From the NCBI GenBank assembly GCA_025057755.1, contig JANWVC010000025.1:62001-126000 (forward strand): a stretch of 64,000 nt of DNA. Direction: 5' to 3'. The DNA comes from Limisphaera sp. (GTDB lineage: Bacteria; Verrucomicrobiota; Verrucomicrobiia; Limisphaerales; Limisphaeraceae). Below are positions 48,348 through 57,917 of the stretch, one piece after another. How positions within the stretch are numbered: position 1 is the stretch's first letter; every line of letters begins with the position of its first letter. The translations under genes and the position numbers were made by a program. The notes under the pieces are model-generated. The model worked only from the letters and a program-made list of their open reading frames with translations. It was not told where the DNA came from and made no database searches.

Positions 48348-49781
48348 GTGGCGGGTCGTATGTGGCGTGAGATTCGATCGGTGCATTTTGTGGGGATTTG
48401 CGGCACGGCTATGGCCTCAACTGCGGTTGCGCTGAAGGAACGTGGCTTCCACGTGACAGGTTCGGATCAGAATTGGTATCCCCCCATGTCCACATTTTTG
48501 GCCCGGCACGGCATCCAGGTCATGCCCGGATACGCTGAATCAAATCTTGCACATCGCCCGGACCTGGTGGTCATTGGGAATGCAATCTCACGGGGCAACC
48601 CCGAGGCGGAGTACTGTCTGGAGCACAAGCTGCGTTACTGTTCGCTGCCCGAACTGTTGCGGGAGTGCTTCCTCCGGGGCAAACGATGCATCGTGGTGGC
48701 GGGTACTCATGGCAAGACCACTACCGCCGCACTGTTGGCATGGGTCCTGGATCAAAACGGGTTCAACCCAGGGTTTTTGATCGGAGGCCTGCCGGTCAAT
48801 TTCGAACGAGGCGCCCGATTCACCGACAGCGAGTGGTTTGTCATTGAAGGTGATGAATATGACTCGGCCTTTTTCGACAAACGGAGCAAGTTCCTGCATT
48901 ACCTGCCTGAATGCGTCATTTTAAATAATCTGGAATTTGATCATGCGGATATTTTTCCAGATCTGGCTGCCATCCAACGATCTTTTGCGCAATTGGTGCG
49001 GCTTATCCCACGCAATGGCTTGTTACTGGCCAACGGTGACGACCCAAATTTGGCGCCACTGCTGGATGTCCGATTCTGCCCAGTTCGGCAATTTGGCCTG
49101 GGTGAACACAATGCAATCCGGGCATTCAATATCCAGCTCGGCGCGGGTGCCAGCGTGTTTGAAATCCCCAGTTACCGGTTTCACCTCAACTTACCCGGCG
49201 AATTCAACGTGCGGAATGCCTTGGCCGTCATTGCTTGTGCCAAGCATTACGGACTGTCCAACCGCCAGATCCAGACGGCCTTTGACACCTTTCGAGGTGT
49301 CCGACGCCGCTTAGAAGTGCTCGGCGTGCCTGATGGCGTGACCCTGGTTGACGATTTTGCCCATCATCCAACGGCCATCCGGGTAACGCTGGACGCTTTG
49401 CGCCTGAAATATCCGAACCAACGCCTTTGGGCCGTTTTCGAACCTCGCAGCAACACCACCCGCCGCAATATATTCCAAAAATCCCTGGTCGCGGCTTTTG
49501 CACCGGCGGATCGGGTTGTCATCGCCCCGGTCGCACGCTTGGAACAACTGGCGCCGCACGAACGGCTCGATCCAGAACAGCTTGTGGCTGACCTCAAAGA
49601 GACCGGCAAGCTGGCATGGTATTTCCCCGACGTGGACGCTATTGTGACACATCTGGCCCGCGAAACCAATGGCGGGGATGTAGTGGTCTTGTTCAGCAAC
49701 GGCGGCTTCGGTGGTATTCATGAGAAACTGCTTGATCGCCTGCACCGACGCAGTTTGGTCGCAGCCGTCCGCAAAAGTTAA
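48348..49781 (+). CDS. mpl: UDP-N-acetylmuramate:L-alanyl-gamma-D-glutamyl-meso-diaminopimelate ligase
   Basis: 'VHFVGICGTAMASTAVALKERGFHVTGSDQNWYPPMSTFL', 'VVAGTHGKTTTAALLAWVL', 'VIEGDEYDSAFFDKRSKFLHYLPECVILNNLEFDHADIFPD'. Confidence 0.93.
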   Translation: MAGRMWREIRSVHFVGICGTAMASTAVALKERGFHVTGSDQNWYPPMSTFLARHGIQVMPGYAESNLAHRPDLVVIGNAISRGNPEAEYCLEHKLRYCSLPELLRECFLRGKRCIVVAGTHGKTTTAALLAWVLDQNGFNPGFLIGGLPVNFERGARFTDSEWFVIEGDEYDSAFFDKRSKFLHYLPECVILNNLEFDHADIFPDLAAIQRSFAQLVRLIPRNGLLLANGDDPNLAPLLDVRFCPVRQFGLGEHNAIRAFNIQLGAGASVFEIPSYRFHLNLPGEFNVRNALAVIACAKHYGLSNRQIQTAFDTFRGVRRRLEVLGVPDGVTLVDDFAHHPTAIRVTLDALRLKYPNQRLWAVFEPRSNTTRRNIFQKSLVAAFAPADRVVIAPVARLEQLAPHERLDPEQLVADLKETGKLAWYFPDVDAIVTHLARETNGGDVVVLFSNGGFGGIHEKLLDRLHRRSLVAAVRKS

Positions 49782-49820
49782 TCCGGATGTACCGAGGAGC
49801 GCCGGAGGGGTTCCGGATTA
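49779..49820. terminator. Inverted repeat at/after the mpl stop codon (possible transcription end structure)
   Basis: TAATCCGGA ... 24 nt ... TCCGGATTA, 9-bp perfect arms; no clear U-tract. Confidence 0.35.
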
Positions 49821-50452
49821 TGCCCGGCTACTTCCGTGAGGCCGCTGGCTTAAGACCCACCTGCTTCGAACAAGAGGTGTGAACGTGTTTGTTTTTAACC
49901 AGATTTGGAGGGGGAGTCGTCTCCGGGAGAAGGGATTCCATCCTCCTCTCTGAGCCCAGACTACGGGGGTCGCGCGTGCTCCTTGGTCCGGAAGGTTGTG
50001 CTCTTGCTCCGGAAAGTCTGCAGTGTCTAATAGTTCGGCCTCTTGGTCAGTCAAGCTTCTGCAAACTCTATCTGAGGAACGCAGTCCACGTGGGGGGTTG
50101 AGCCCATGGATCGCTCAAAAAAGTTGTCTTGAGGGCTTAGAGGTAAATTCGGGGCTGTTTGCCGTGCTTTTACGCGCAAATGAAATGCCTGAGCAGGCAC
50201 GGTCAGGCGCGCTGCGTGCGATGGGTCTCCACACTGAGTAGCAGCCCGATGGCCCGCCTCAACCTGGGGTGCGCAGTCGCGCCAGGGCGGTGGGGGCATA
50301 GCGAAAAGGTTTGATCTCAGCCAGAGTCATCCATGCAATCAGGAGACTCCCTACCTGTGTTCAGCTTCTGAATCTGGCATCGCTCAACAAACCGGTCAGA
50401 GCCTAAGCGCCTGCTCCTAGGGTCTAAGTCCCGACGCGATTCCTCGACCCAA

Positions 50453-52171
50453 TCAGGGAGACCGCGTCGATCCGGATGGGGACACACCACCAGCCACCCA
50501 GCGAATGGCCTGCTCGACGAGTTTGCGATAGATTGGATGTTCCCAAGCATTACGGTCGTGGCCGCCCTGGATGTAAACCCAACGAGAAAGTTGGTTGGTC
50601 TTGGCCCAGCCGACAATGGGCGTGCTGGACGGCTCATCGGTCAGCAGCAAAGGCTTGACGTCGGGTGCGACCCAGTAGTCTTGGTATGTTTCATCCAGGA
50701 TCTCGTAATCGGTTAGCCCACGGGTAACCGGGTGTTCCGGATCCGCGATTCGGATGCGGAACCGCACGTCATGGCGATAACGAGACGCAGGAAGTTGCTG
50801 CCCGTCACGAGTGATCGAATGGAAAAGGTATTGCCCGCCTAACAGCCTGGCGTACTCCTCCCAATTTGGGTAAGCCGCAAGAGCGTGGTGCAAAGCCACG
50901 ACGCCTGTGCCACGGGTTGTGACCCGAACAAAATGCTCTCGATCGACCGGGTCAATCGTTCGCCACATGTCATACAAAACCACCACGTCATACTGGCCAT
51001 TGCGCTCGGGCCGAAACCAAAGATGCGCTCGGGGATGTTCCACCACCCGAAAACTGACATTTGTCATGCCGGTGAACAGGGCCAAAAACGGAAGACGATC
51101 ATAGTCGTGACCTCCAGTTACAACCAGCACCCGCAGCCGGCCGGTTTTGCCTGCCGTCCGTTCTTGCAGACGCCTCTCCCAAAATGTGTCTCTCGGAGCT
51201 TGTGCCCACGCTGTGGTCCAGAGATCGGCCAACATCTGGGCGGCCGCCACCACTTGCGTTTCGAGGAAAAGCCGGCCTTCTATGCCCTCAACCCCCAGCC
51301 CACTGAACTTGCCCTGCTTCTGCAACGCGTACAGAGGTTCCACCTGGCGATGTTGCTCTTCCAACCATCCGGTCAGCATCCGGAACAATCCATCTGGGGT
51401 AACAGCTTCTTCGCGAACTTGGGCGACTCGAAGCCTTTTCCGCAGTGTCTCAACTTGGATCCCGCCCGTTTGTTCGAAATAACCGCCGTCAATCCATGCG
51501 TGGATGCCCCGGTTGGTGGTGTACGCATGCGGATTGTCGCCCACCCAGCCATGATGATGCCGCGTGGTATGCAGCGGTTGGGTCGCATCTCCCACAAAAT
51601 GACTTAAGATTCCCATCGCATACAGGACATTCTCACGGGCATTGATCGTCTCCTCTGGATAAGCCCCATAGGACTCGCAGGCGTGTAGAAAAGCGAACGC
51701 CGACTTCACTCGGCTCACGCATTCGCTCAGAGTCCATGGAAGAAAGCCGGGGAAAGCCTGGCTACGGTCCCGATCACGTTGCGGAGGAATGGGGTCAAAC
51801 CTTTCCGGATTCCGTGCGCGCGCATCGAGAACTCGGAAGGCGAACTCATAGCGGAACAGAGGCAGCTCATGAAGGCGCAAGCCAATGGGGGCAAGATCCT
51901 CAACATCTAAATAGTGATCCGGAGCGGTCGCGTGGCTAAAGGTAATATCGGCACTCGTGTTTCGCCATCGGTCTGGTTCGCCAGACAGAAACAGCAGCCG
52001 CTCCCGCGCCATGGGCTCATGCACGAATGCCGGGAAATTGGTGGGCAAGGCTCCCAGGGCCAGATCCACAATCGACCGATGCACTTCATAATCCCAAGCC
52101 CGAGCGAGATGCAGCCCGATTGCAAGCCAGATCCATGCGAGACTCTTTCTCATGAAACGTATCGCGCTCAT
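50453..52171 (-). CDS. Fusion protein: S1/P1-nuclease / zinc-dependent phospholipase C-like domain (N) + ThuA-like domain (C); N-terminus of the 793-aa ORF is spurious
   Basis: N-part 'AWDYEVHRSIVDLALGALPTNFPAFV' and 'AMGILSHFVGDATQPLHTTRHHHGWVGDNPHAYTTNRGIHAWID'; C-part 'LRVLVVTGGHDYDRLPFLALF...YDVVVLYDMW...GTGVVALHHALAAYPNWEEYARLLGGQY...DPEHPVTRGLTDYEILDETYQDYWV...WVYIQGGHDRNAWEHPIYRKLVEQAIRWVAG'. Start ATG 52171 or 52153. Confidence 0.82.
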   Translation of the reverse strand: MSAIRFMRKSLAWIWLAIGLHLARAWDYEVHRSIVDLALGALPTNFPAFVHEPMARERLLFLSGEPDRWRNTSADITFSHATAPDHYLDVEDLAPIGLRLHELPLFRYEFAFRVLDARARNPERFDPIPPQRDRDRSQAFPGFLPWTLSECVSRVKSAFAFLHACESYGAYPEETINARENVLYAMGILSHFVGDATQPLHTTRHHHGWVGDNPHAYTTNRGIHAWIDGGYFEQTGGIQVETLRKRLRVAQVREEAVTPDGLFRMLTGWLEEQHRQVEPLYALQKQGKFSGLGVEGIEGRLFLETQVVAAAQMLADLWTTAWAQAPRDTFWERRLQERTAGKTGRLRVLVVTGGHDYDRLPFLALFTGMTNVSFRVVEHPRAHLWFRPERNGQYDVVVLYDMWRTIDPVDREHFVRVTTRGTGVVALHHALAAYPNWEEYARLLGGQYLFHSITRDGQQLPASRYRHDVRFRIRIADPEHPVTRGLTDYEILDETYQDYWVAPDVKPLLLTDEPSSTPIVGWAKTNQLSRWVYIQGGHDRNAWEHPIYRKLVEQAIRWVAGGVSPSGSTRSP

Positions 52172-52468
52172 GCCTGGTTGTAGACTAGCCGAGAGTGCAT
52201 GCGAATGGCAAAAAGCAACCCATCGGAAGCATCGGTCCCATCTGTGGTTGTATCTTTCCGCGAGCAACCTGTGGCGACGGCGGGCAAAGACGTACGCTAG
52301 AAAGTGCGGTTTTGGCTCCGAATGGCGTCCTTGCTGGGATCTCGTCTGCCCGCTCGGGCAATTTTGGACCTTCTTTGGCCCTGTGTAATGCCCCTGGCGC
52401 CGCGAGCGTTCGTTACGGCTCGAGGGCTGGACGCAGCGTGAAGGTTGGCATATGCTGAGACAAACGTT

Positions 52469-52768
52469 ATGGCCAAGTCGGCTCAGCAGGAAGCCAGTTC
52501 GACATCGGAAGACCTCTCGTTCGAGCAGGTCCTCGAACGATTGGAGGCCATCGTAGAGGCGATGGAAAGCGGGGAGCTCCCGCTGGAGCGCATGCTGGCC
52601 GAGTACGAACAGGGCATGAAACTGGCGGCCATCTGCGCCCAGAAACTGGCCGAAGCCGAATTGAAAGTACAGGAATTGGAAAAGACCGCCGAAGGGCGGT
52701 TCCGGTTGAAACCTTTTGGTACGGATCAACCGCCCGCCGAAGGCTCCCCGGCCACTGAGCCGTCTTGA
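52469..52768 (+). CDS. xseB: Exodeoxyribonuclease VII small subunit
   Basis: 'LSFEQVLERLEAIVEAMESGELPLERMLAEYEQGMKLAAICAQKLAEAELKVQEL'. Confidence 0.95.
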   Translation: MAKSAQQEASSTSEDLSFEQVLERLEAIVEAMESGELPLERMLAEYEQGMKLAAICAQKLAEAELKVQELEKTAEGRFRLKPFGTDQPPAEGSPATEPS

Positions 52769-52795
52769 AGCATCAACTTGGAATTGTTCCGCCTC

Positions 52796-54820
52796 ATGAG
52801 CCGTTACCTTGACATGGTGGACAGCCCGCAACACGTGAAGAATCTCAATTTAGACCAGCTCGCAGTGCTGGCTCAAGAGATTCGGGAAGAGCTCATTCGT
52901 GTTCTATCAGTCAACGGTGGACATGTGGGCCCGAACCTGGGGGTGGTGGAATTGACTTTAGCCCTGCACAAGGTGTTTGAGACTCCTCGTGACAAATTTG
53001 TATGGGACGTCAGCCACCAGTGCTACGTGCACAAGATGCTGACCGGGCGCAAAAGCCGCTTTCACACCATTCGCACGACAGACGGCCTGAGCGGATTTGC
53101 CAGCCGGGCTGAAAGCCCGCACGATTGTTACGGTGCCGGTCATGCCGGCACGGCACTTTCCGCAGCGTTGGGCATGTGCGCGGCCCGGGACCGGTTGGGT
53201 ACGGGGGAACACATCGTCTGCATTTTTGGCGACGCTGCGTTGACCAACGGCATTTCTTACGAAGCGTTGAACAATGTTGCGCAGACTACTCGACGGTTCA
53301 TCGGGATCCTGAATGATAATGCGTACAGCATTGCCCGAAACGTGGGTGCCATTGCCAACTATCTCAATCGACTGATTACGCATCCGCGTTACAACGCGCT
53401 GTCTCGGGAGTTCCAACGTTTTTTGTTGAAGCTGCCCAAAGGAGACCTGGCCCTTAAGTTGGCTCATAAGGCCGAAGAGGGATTTAAAGGCGCCTTAGCC
53501 GGCATGGGACTGCGTCCAGCGTGCGAGGGCAGCGCAGATTCCGGTTCGGGTTCAGACGGACGGGGTGGCTTCGGCAATCCGGTGTTGTTTGAGGAGATGG
53601 GCTTGCGGTATTTGGGCCCCATTGACGGCCATGATCTGGCGATGCTGATCAGCACGCTGGAGTTTGCCAAGACCTGCGAAGAGCCCCTCGTGATTCACGT
53701 TTTGACTCAAAAGGGGCGCGGCTTCGAAGCTGCGTTGAAAAACCCGGAAAAGTTTCATGGATCCGGGCCTTACGACATCCGGACCGGGGATTCACCGCCT
53801 GTCAAGCCTGGGACACCGCCCAACTGGCAGGATGTTTTCGGTCAGGTTTTGGTCAAGTTGTGTCGTCAAAACAATTACTTGGTGGGCATTACCGCTGCCA
53901 TGCCCAGCGGTACAGGCCTTAAACTGTTGGAAAAGACATTTCCGGACCGTTATTTCGATGTGGGCATTGCGGAGGAACATGCCGTGATTTTTGCAGCGGG
54001 CATGGCCACCATGGGGATGCGACCCGTGTGCGCCATTTACTCGACTTTTCTTCAACGGGCCTACGATTGCATTCATCATGACGTTTGTTTGCAGGATTTG
54101 CCCGTGATCTTTTGCATGGACCGGGCAGGTCTTTCCGCCAACGACGGCCCTACACATCACGGCTTGTTCGACATCGCCTACCTCCGCTGCCTGCCGAACG
54201 TGATCGGGATGGCGCCCAAAGACGAGGATGAGTTGCAGGACATGCTCTTTACCGCCACCCTGCAGCCGCATCCCTGCTTCATTCGGTATCCGCGTGGACC
54301 GGCCCAGGGTGTCCCGTTGAAAGAGCAACCGCAGCCTTTGCCCATTGGACAGGCTGAGGTTGTGGAATCTTTCCGCGGCCAGGGCCATCCTCGAGCCGCC
54401 TTATTTGCGTTGGGCAACATGCAGTCGGTGGCCCGCCAAACGGCCGCTTTATTGCGGGATGCCGGATGGGACGTGGCTCTCATTAATCCGCGCTTTTTCA
54501 AACCGCTGGATGTCGGCACGCATGAATTCTTCGGGCGCGCCGCCCATGTAGTTGCCACGTTGGAGGATCACGTGTTAATGGGAGGATATGGATCGGCCGT
54601 GCTTGAATTCTTTAGTGATCGCGGGATCTCGACTCCCGTGGTGCGATTAGGTTGGCCCGACCAGTTCATCGAGCATGCAAGTACCGTGGATTATCTGCGG
54701 CGCAAATATGGTCTCACGGCCGAACGCCTGGCGGAACAGATCCAAGCGGCCTTTGAGCGTGGGCAGCAAGCTCACGGGTTCGCGGTGGGAGCTCCAATAG
54801 AGACAGCTTTGGTTCGCTAG
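52796..54820 (+). CDS. dxs: 1-deoxy-D-xylulose-5-phosphate synthase
   Basis: '[25 protein letters not shown]'-type TPP region, '[18 protein letters not shown]', '[38 protein letters not shown]', '[23 protein letters not shown]'. Confidence 0.95.
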   Translation: [674 protein letters not shown]

Positions 54821-54890
54821 ATAATCCACGCTCGCTATTTCAAGGAACTGCCGGCACGGGCCGACCGGCGATCCATGAGCAGAGGATCGG

Positions 54891-57800
54891 CTATTTTTCA
54901 AAGACCTCCAAGTAAACCCTCCGAATCGCCTGCCGCCATTGCGCCAAGGCTTCCCGGAAGGCTTCGGGCGAGGCAAACCCGCATCGAATGGAAACCCGGC
55001 GATAGGCAGCCGGATCCACTGGCAGGATGGATTCTCCCTCGTAGCTCCACCGACGCAGCACGCCTTCGACGCGACGCAGGCGGCGATAATTTTCCAAGAG
55101 GACCGTTCCCAGGGGCAGGCGCCCTGCTTGCACGGCGCGGTTTAAGGCGCTGACCGTGTTGGGTTCATGCCAACCTTCTTGCAGACAAAACATCTGCGCA
55201 ACAAACTCGGCATCCATCAGGCCGCCCCTGCCTGTTTTGATGGCAAGGTCATCCTGCCCTGGGGGCGTGCGCTCCTGCTGAATGCGTAGGCGCATGTGGT
55301 GCATTTGCCGCCGCCAGTCCGGATTCCAAGCGGCTAGACCTGTGGCGACCACGACCGATCGTTTGCGTCCGATGCATGAAGACCTCTGAGGCCAAGGGAA
55401 CCCCGCCGCAACTTGACCGGGTTGGAAGTTGGTGAGCGCTCGGGCCAAAGACTCAAATGCACGGCCGACCGTCTCGTCTCCGGCCACTGCGCGAGCCCGG
55501 CTCAGCGCTTGAATCTCCCAAAGCTGCGCGCGCCGTCGGTAGTAGTCTTCGTGCGCTTCCAATGAGTTAACCAATAGGCCCTTTGGTCCGTCCGGCCGTA
55601 GTCGGGTGTCCACGATGAAAACCAGTCCTGACTCCGTGCGCAGGTTCAACAGTTCCATCCATTCGCTGGCCCATCGTTGACAGTGATCCAGACGGTGGTC
55701 GTGCGACGTTGCCACCAAGAGGACGTCCAGGTCGGAACCGTAATCGATCTCACCACCGCCCAGTTTGCCCAGGCCAATAACTGCGAAAGGTGGTCGCCGG
55801 AGCCGGTGCTTCCGCATCACCACTTCCAGCGCGTACTGGACGCAAGCCTCGGCCAGAGCGGTCAGTTCTTCGAGATATTGCTCGGGATCGGCTAATCCCA
55901 AAATATCACGCAAACCGATGCGCATTTGCTCCGCGTGATGATAAGTACGCAGCCAGGCAAATTGATCCGGCTCGTCCCGCCCCAGCCGCAAGTCCGTCAG
56001 GATCTCTTGAGCTGTTCGGCGTCGTCGCAGTCGACCGCTCAAGACCTGGTCTTCAACCAGATCTGGCGTTCGGATGGCTGCCTCGGCCAAAAACTCGGAC
56101 CGGTCAAAGAGCAACAGCAGGAGATCAAACAAACCCGGGTTCGCGTGCCAAGTCTCGAAGAGTGTGGCTCGGGCACCATAGGCCTGAGTGTAGCTTATCA
56201 GGCGCGTCAAAACGCGATCCGGATCAGACAAAACCTTGCGCTCAGTCAAAAGGCCGTTTTCAGGTCGCAAGGGTTCAGGTGCTTGCTGCGCAGCATGCGG
56301 ACACCAATCTAGAAAACGCACGAGCAAACGGCGAGCCAGGTCGATGGTTCGGGCGGACACATGGCCGAAGCCGGGACCTTCAACAAACTCCTGGCAGTGT
56401 CGCAAGGCTCCAGCGGGATCCCGAAATCCCCGCTCTCCGAGCAAAGACGTCCACTGGGCTTCGGAGCCTTGGAAACGTTCGGGTAAGGGCGGAGGAGTGC
56501 AAATCAACACGTTCTCTACAGGTAAAATCGTCTCGTACAGGGCGCGCACCCGCCGGGTGTGGCGTTGCAACGCTTCGTGGAAGGCGTCCGGATTGGAGAA
56601 GCCCATGAGCCGAGCCAACCTCAAGAGATCTTCGGCGGCTGTGGGCAATCGATGGGTTTGTTGATGAGCCTCCATCTGCAAGCGGTGTTCCAACTTGCGG
56701 AGAAAGCGATAGGCGTCGGCAAGGTCACGGGCTGCATCAAGGGGCAAGAGCTCGTATTGGGCCAGCTTTTCCAGCGCTGCCAAGGTGCTGGGCGTCTGCA
56801 GAAATGGCTGGCGCCCGGCATGCAGCAACTGAAGAGCTTGCACAATGAACTCGATTTCTCGAATGCCTCCTCGCCCGAGCTTCACATTTCGATCCAGTTC
56901 ATCCGGACGGAGCACCTCACGCTCGATTCGGGCCTTAAGCGCCGCGATTTCTTCCAGCACGGAGGGGCCGACCGAACGTGGATGACGGAACGCCTGAATG
57001 GTCTCTACGAATTCTGCAGCTACTTCCGGATCACCGGCAACGCTGCGTGCCTTCATCAGCATCATGCGTTCCCAAGTCTGTCCCCATTGGGCGTAATAAT
57101 TCTCGTAGCTGGGAATGGAGCGGGCCAACGGACCGCTGTCACCTTCCGGGCGCAACCGCATGTCCACCCGGTAGATGTCACCTTCGGGGGTCATCCGGGT
57201 CACCTCGCCGATGAAGACCTCGGCCAGACGCTGGAAAAATTGGTGAGCCGTCCAGGCGGCCGGTTTTGGCCGGCGCGTTCGAGGAGGCGACGACCAGACC
57301 AAGCCCTCATCACTGTACACGAACATGAGGTCAACATCGGAGCAATAATTCAGCTCGCGACCGCCGAGCTTGCCCATGCCCAGCACACAGGCCCGGATGG
57401 GGCGCCATCGGCCGTCAGTGTCCTGTTGCCAGGGTGTACCATGGCGGACCAATAGCTCCTGACAACAGGCATCCCAAACTGCACTGAGGCAGACATCTGC
57501 CAGGTCAGAGAGTTCGCGGACCACTTCTTCGACCGTTGCCAGACCGCCCAAATCGCGCATGGCAATGCGCAATTGCTCGCGCTGTTTGAAACGGCGGACG
57601 ACCACCGACAGCCCATTATCGACTGAACGCGCGGCCGCGAGGCATTTTCGGAGATCGCGTTCCAAGCCCTGCCGGTGACGAGGATAACGCAAATGGTCCC
57701 ATTGGAGGTTTTCGAGCCATTCGGGGTGCTGGATCAACCATCCTGGTAGAACTTGGGAACCGGCCAGAACAGCAGACCACACGTGCATCAGTTCGGTACT

Positions 57801-57917
57801 GGCCTGTTCCAGCCAGGTCCGTGCCGGTCCTTCCCAGAGCATTTGCCAGTGGTGCTGCGCTCGCTCCGGATCCGCAGACTGTCGCAGGACCTCACGCCAC
57901 TGCCGCAAGGCACTCAT
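54891..57917 (-). CDS. glnE: Bifunctional glutamine-synthetase adenylyltransferase/deadenylyltransferase GlnE
   Basis: Two nucleotidyltransferase cores: 'VLGMGKLGGRELNYCSDVDLMFVYSDEG' and 'VIGLGKLGGGEIDYGSDLDVLLVATSHD'; start reset to ATG 57917. Confidence 0.94.
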   Translation of the reverse strand: MSALRQWREVLRQSADPERAQHHWQMLWEGPARTWLEQASTELMHVWSAVLAGSQVLPGWLIQHPEWLENLQWDHLRYPRHRQGLERDLRKCLAAARSVDNGLSVVVRRFKQREQLRIAMRDLGGLATVEEVVRELSDLADVCLSAVWDACCQELLVRHGTPWQQDTDGRWRPIRACVLGMGKLGGRELNYCSDVDLMFVYSDEGLVWSSPPRTRRPKPAAWTAHQFFQRLAEVFIGEVTRMTPEGDIYRVDMRLRPEGDSGPLARSIPSYENYYAQWGQTWERMMLMKARSVAGDPEVAAEFVETIQAFRHPRSVGPSVLEEIAALKARIEREVLRPDELDRNVKLGRGGIREIEFIVQALQLLHAGRQPFLQTPSTLAALEKLAQYELLPLDAARDLADAYRFLRKLEHRLQMEAHQQTHRLPTAAEDLLRLARLMGFSNPDAFHEALQRHTRRVRALYETILPVENVLICTPPPLPERFQGSEAQWTSLLGERGFRDPAGALRHCQEFVEGPGFGHVSARTIDLARRLLVRFLDWCPHAAQQAPEPLRPENGLLTERKVLSDPDRVLTRLISYTQAYGARATLFETWHANPGLFDLLLLLFDRSEFLAEAAIRTPDLVEDQVLSGRLRRRRTAQEILTDLRLGRDEPDQFAWLRTYHHAEQMRIGLRDILGLADPEQYLEELTALAEACVQYALEVVMRKHRLRRPPFAVIGLGKLGGGEIDYGSDLDVLLVATSHDHRLDHCQRWASEWMELLNLRTESGLVFIVDTRLRPDGPKGLLVNSLEAHEDYYRRRAQLWEIQALSRARAVAGDETVGRAFESLARALTNFQPGQVAAGFPWPQRSSCIGRKRSVVVATGLAAWNPDWRRQMHHMRLRIQQERTPPGQDDLAIKTGRGGLMDAEFVAQMFCLQEGWHEPNTVSALNRAVQAGRLPLGTVLLENYRRLRRVEGVLRRWSYEGESILPVDPAAYRRVSIRCGFASPEAFREALAQWRQAIRRVYLEVFEK

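Noticed and set aside
49782-50452. Possible coding content in the gap after mpl
   Set aside because: Only short shadow ORFs without recognisable motifs; left unannotated apart from the inverted repeat at the mpl stop.
52171-52834. N-terminal ~220 aa of the 793-aa ORF at 50,453-52,834
   Set aside because: Antisense to xseB and the dxs start, low-quality sequence; true start placed at ATG 52171/52153 with a signal-peptide-like N-terminus.
56559-57455. 298-aa plus-strand ORF (and the 272-aa ORF at 55,790-56,608)
   Set aside because: Antisense shadow ORFs inside glnE, common in high-GC sequence.
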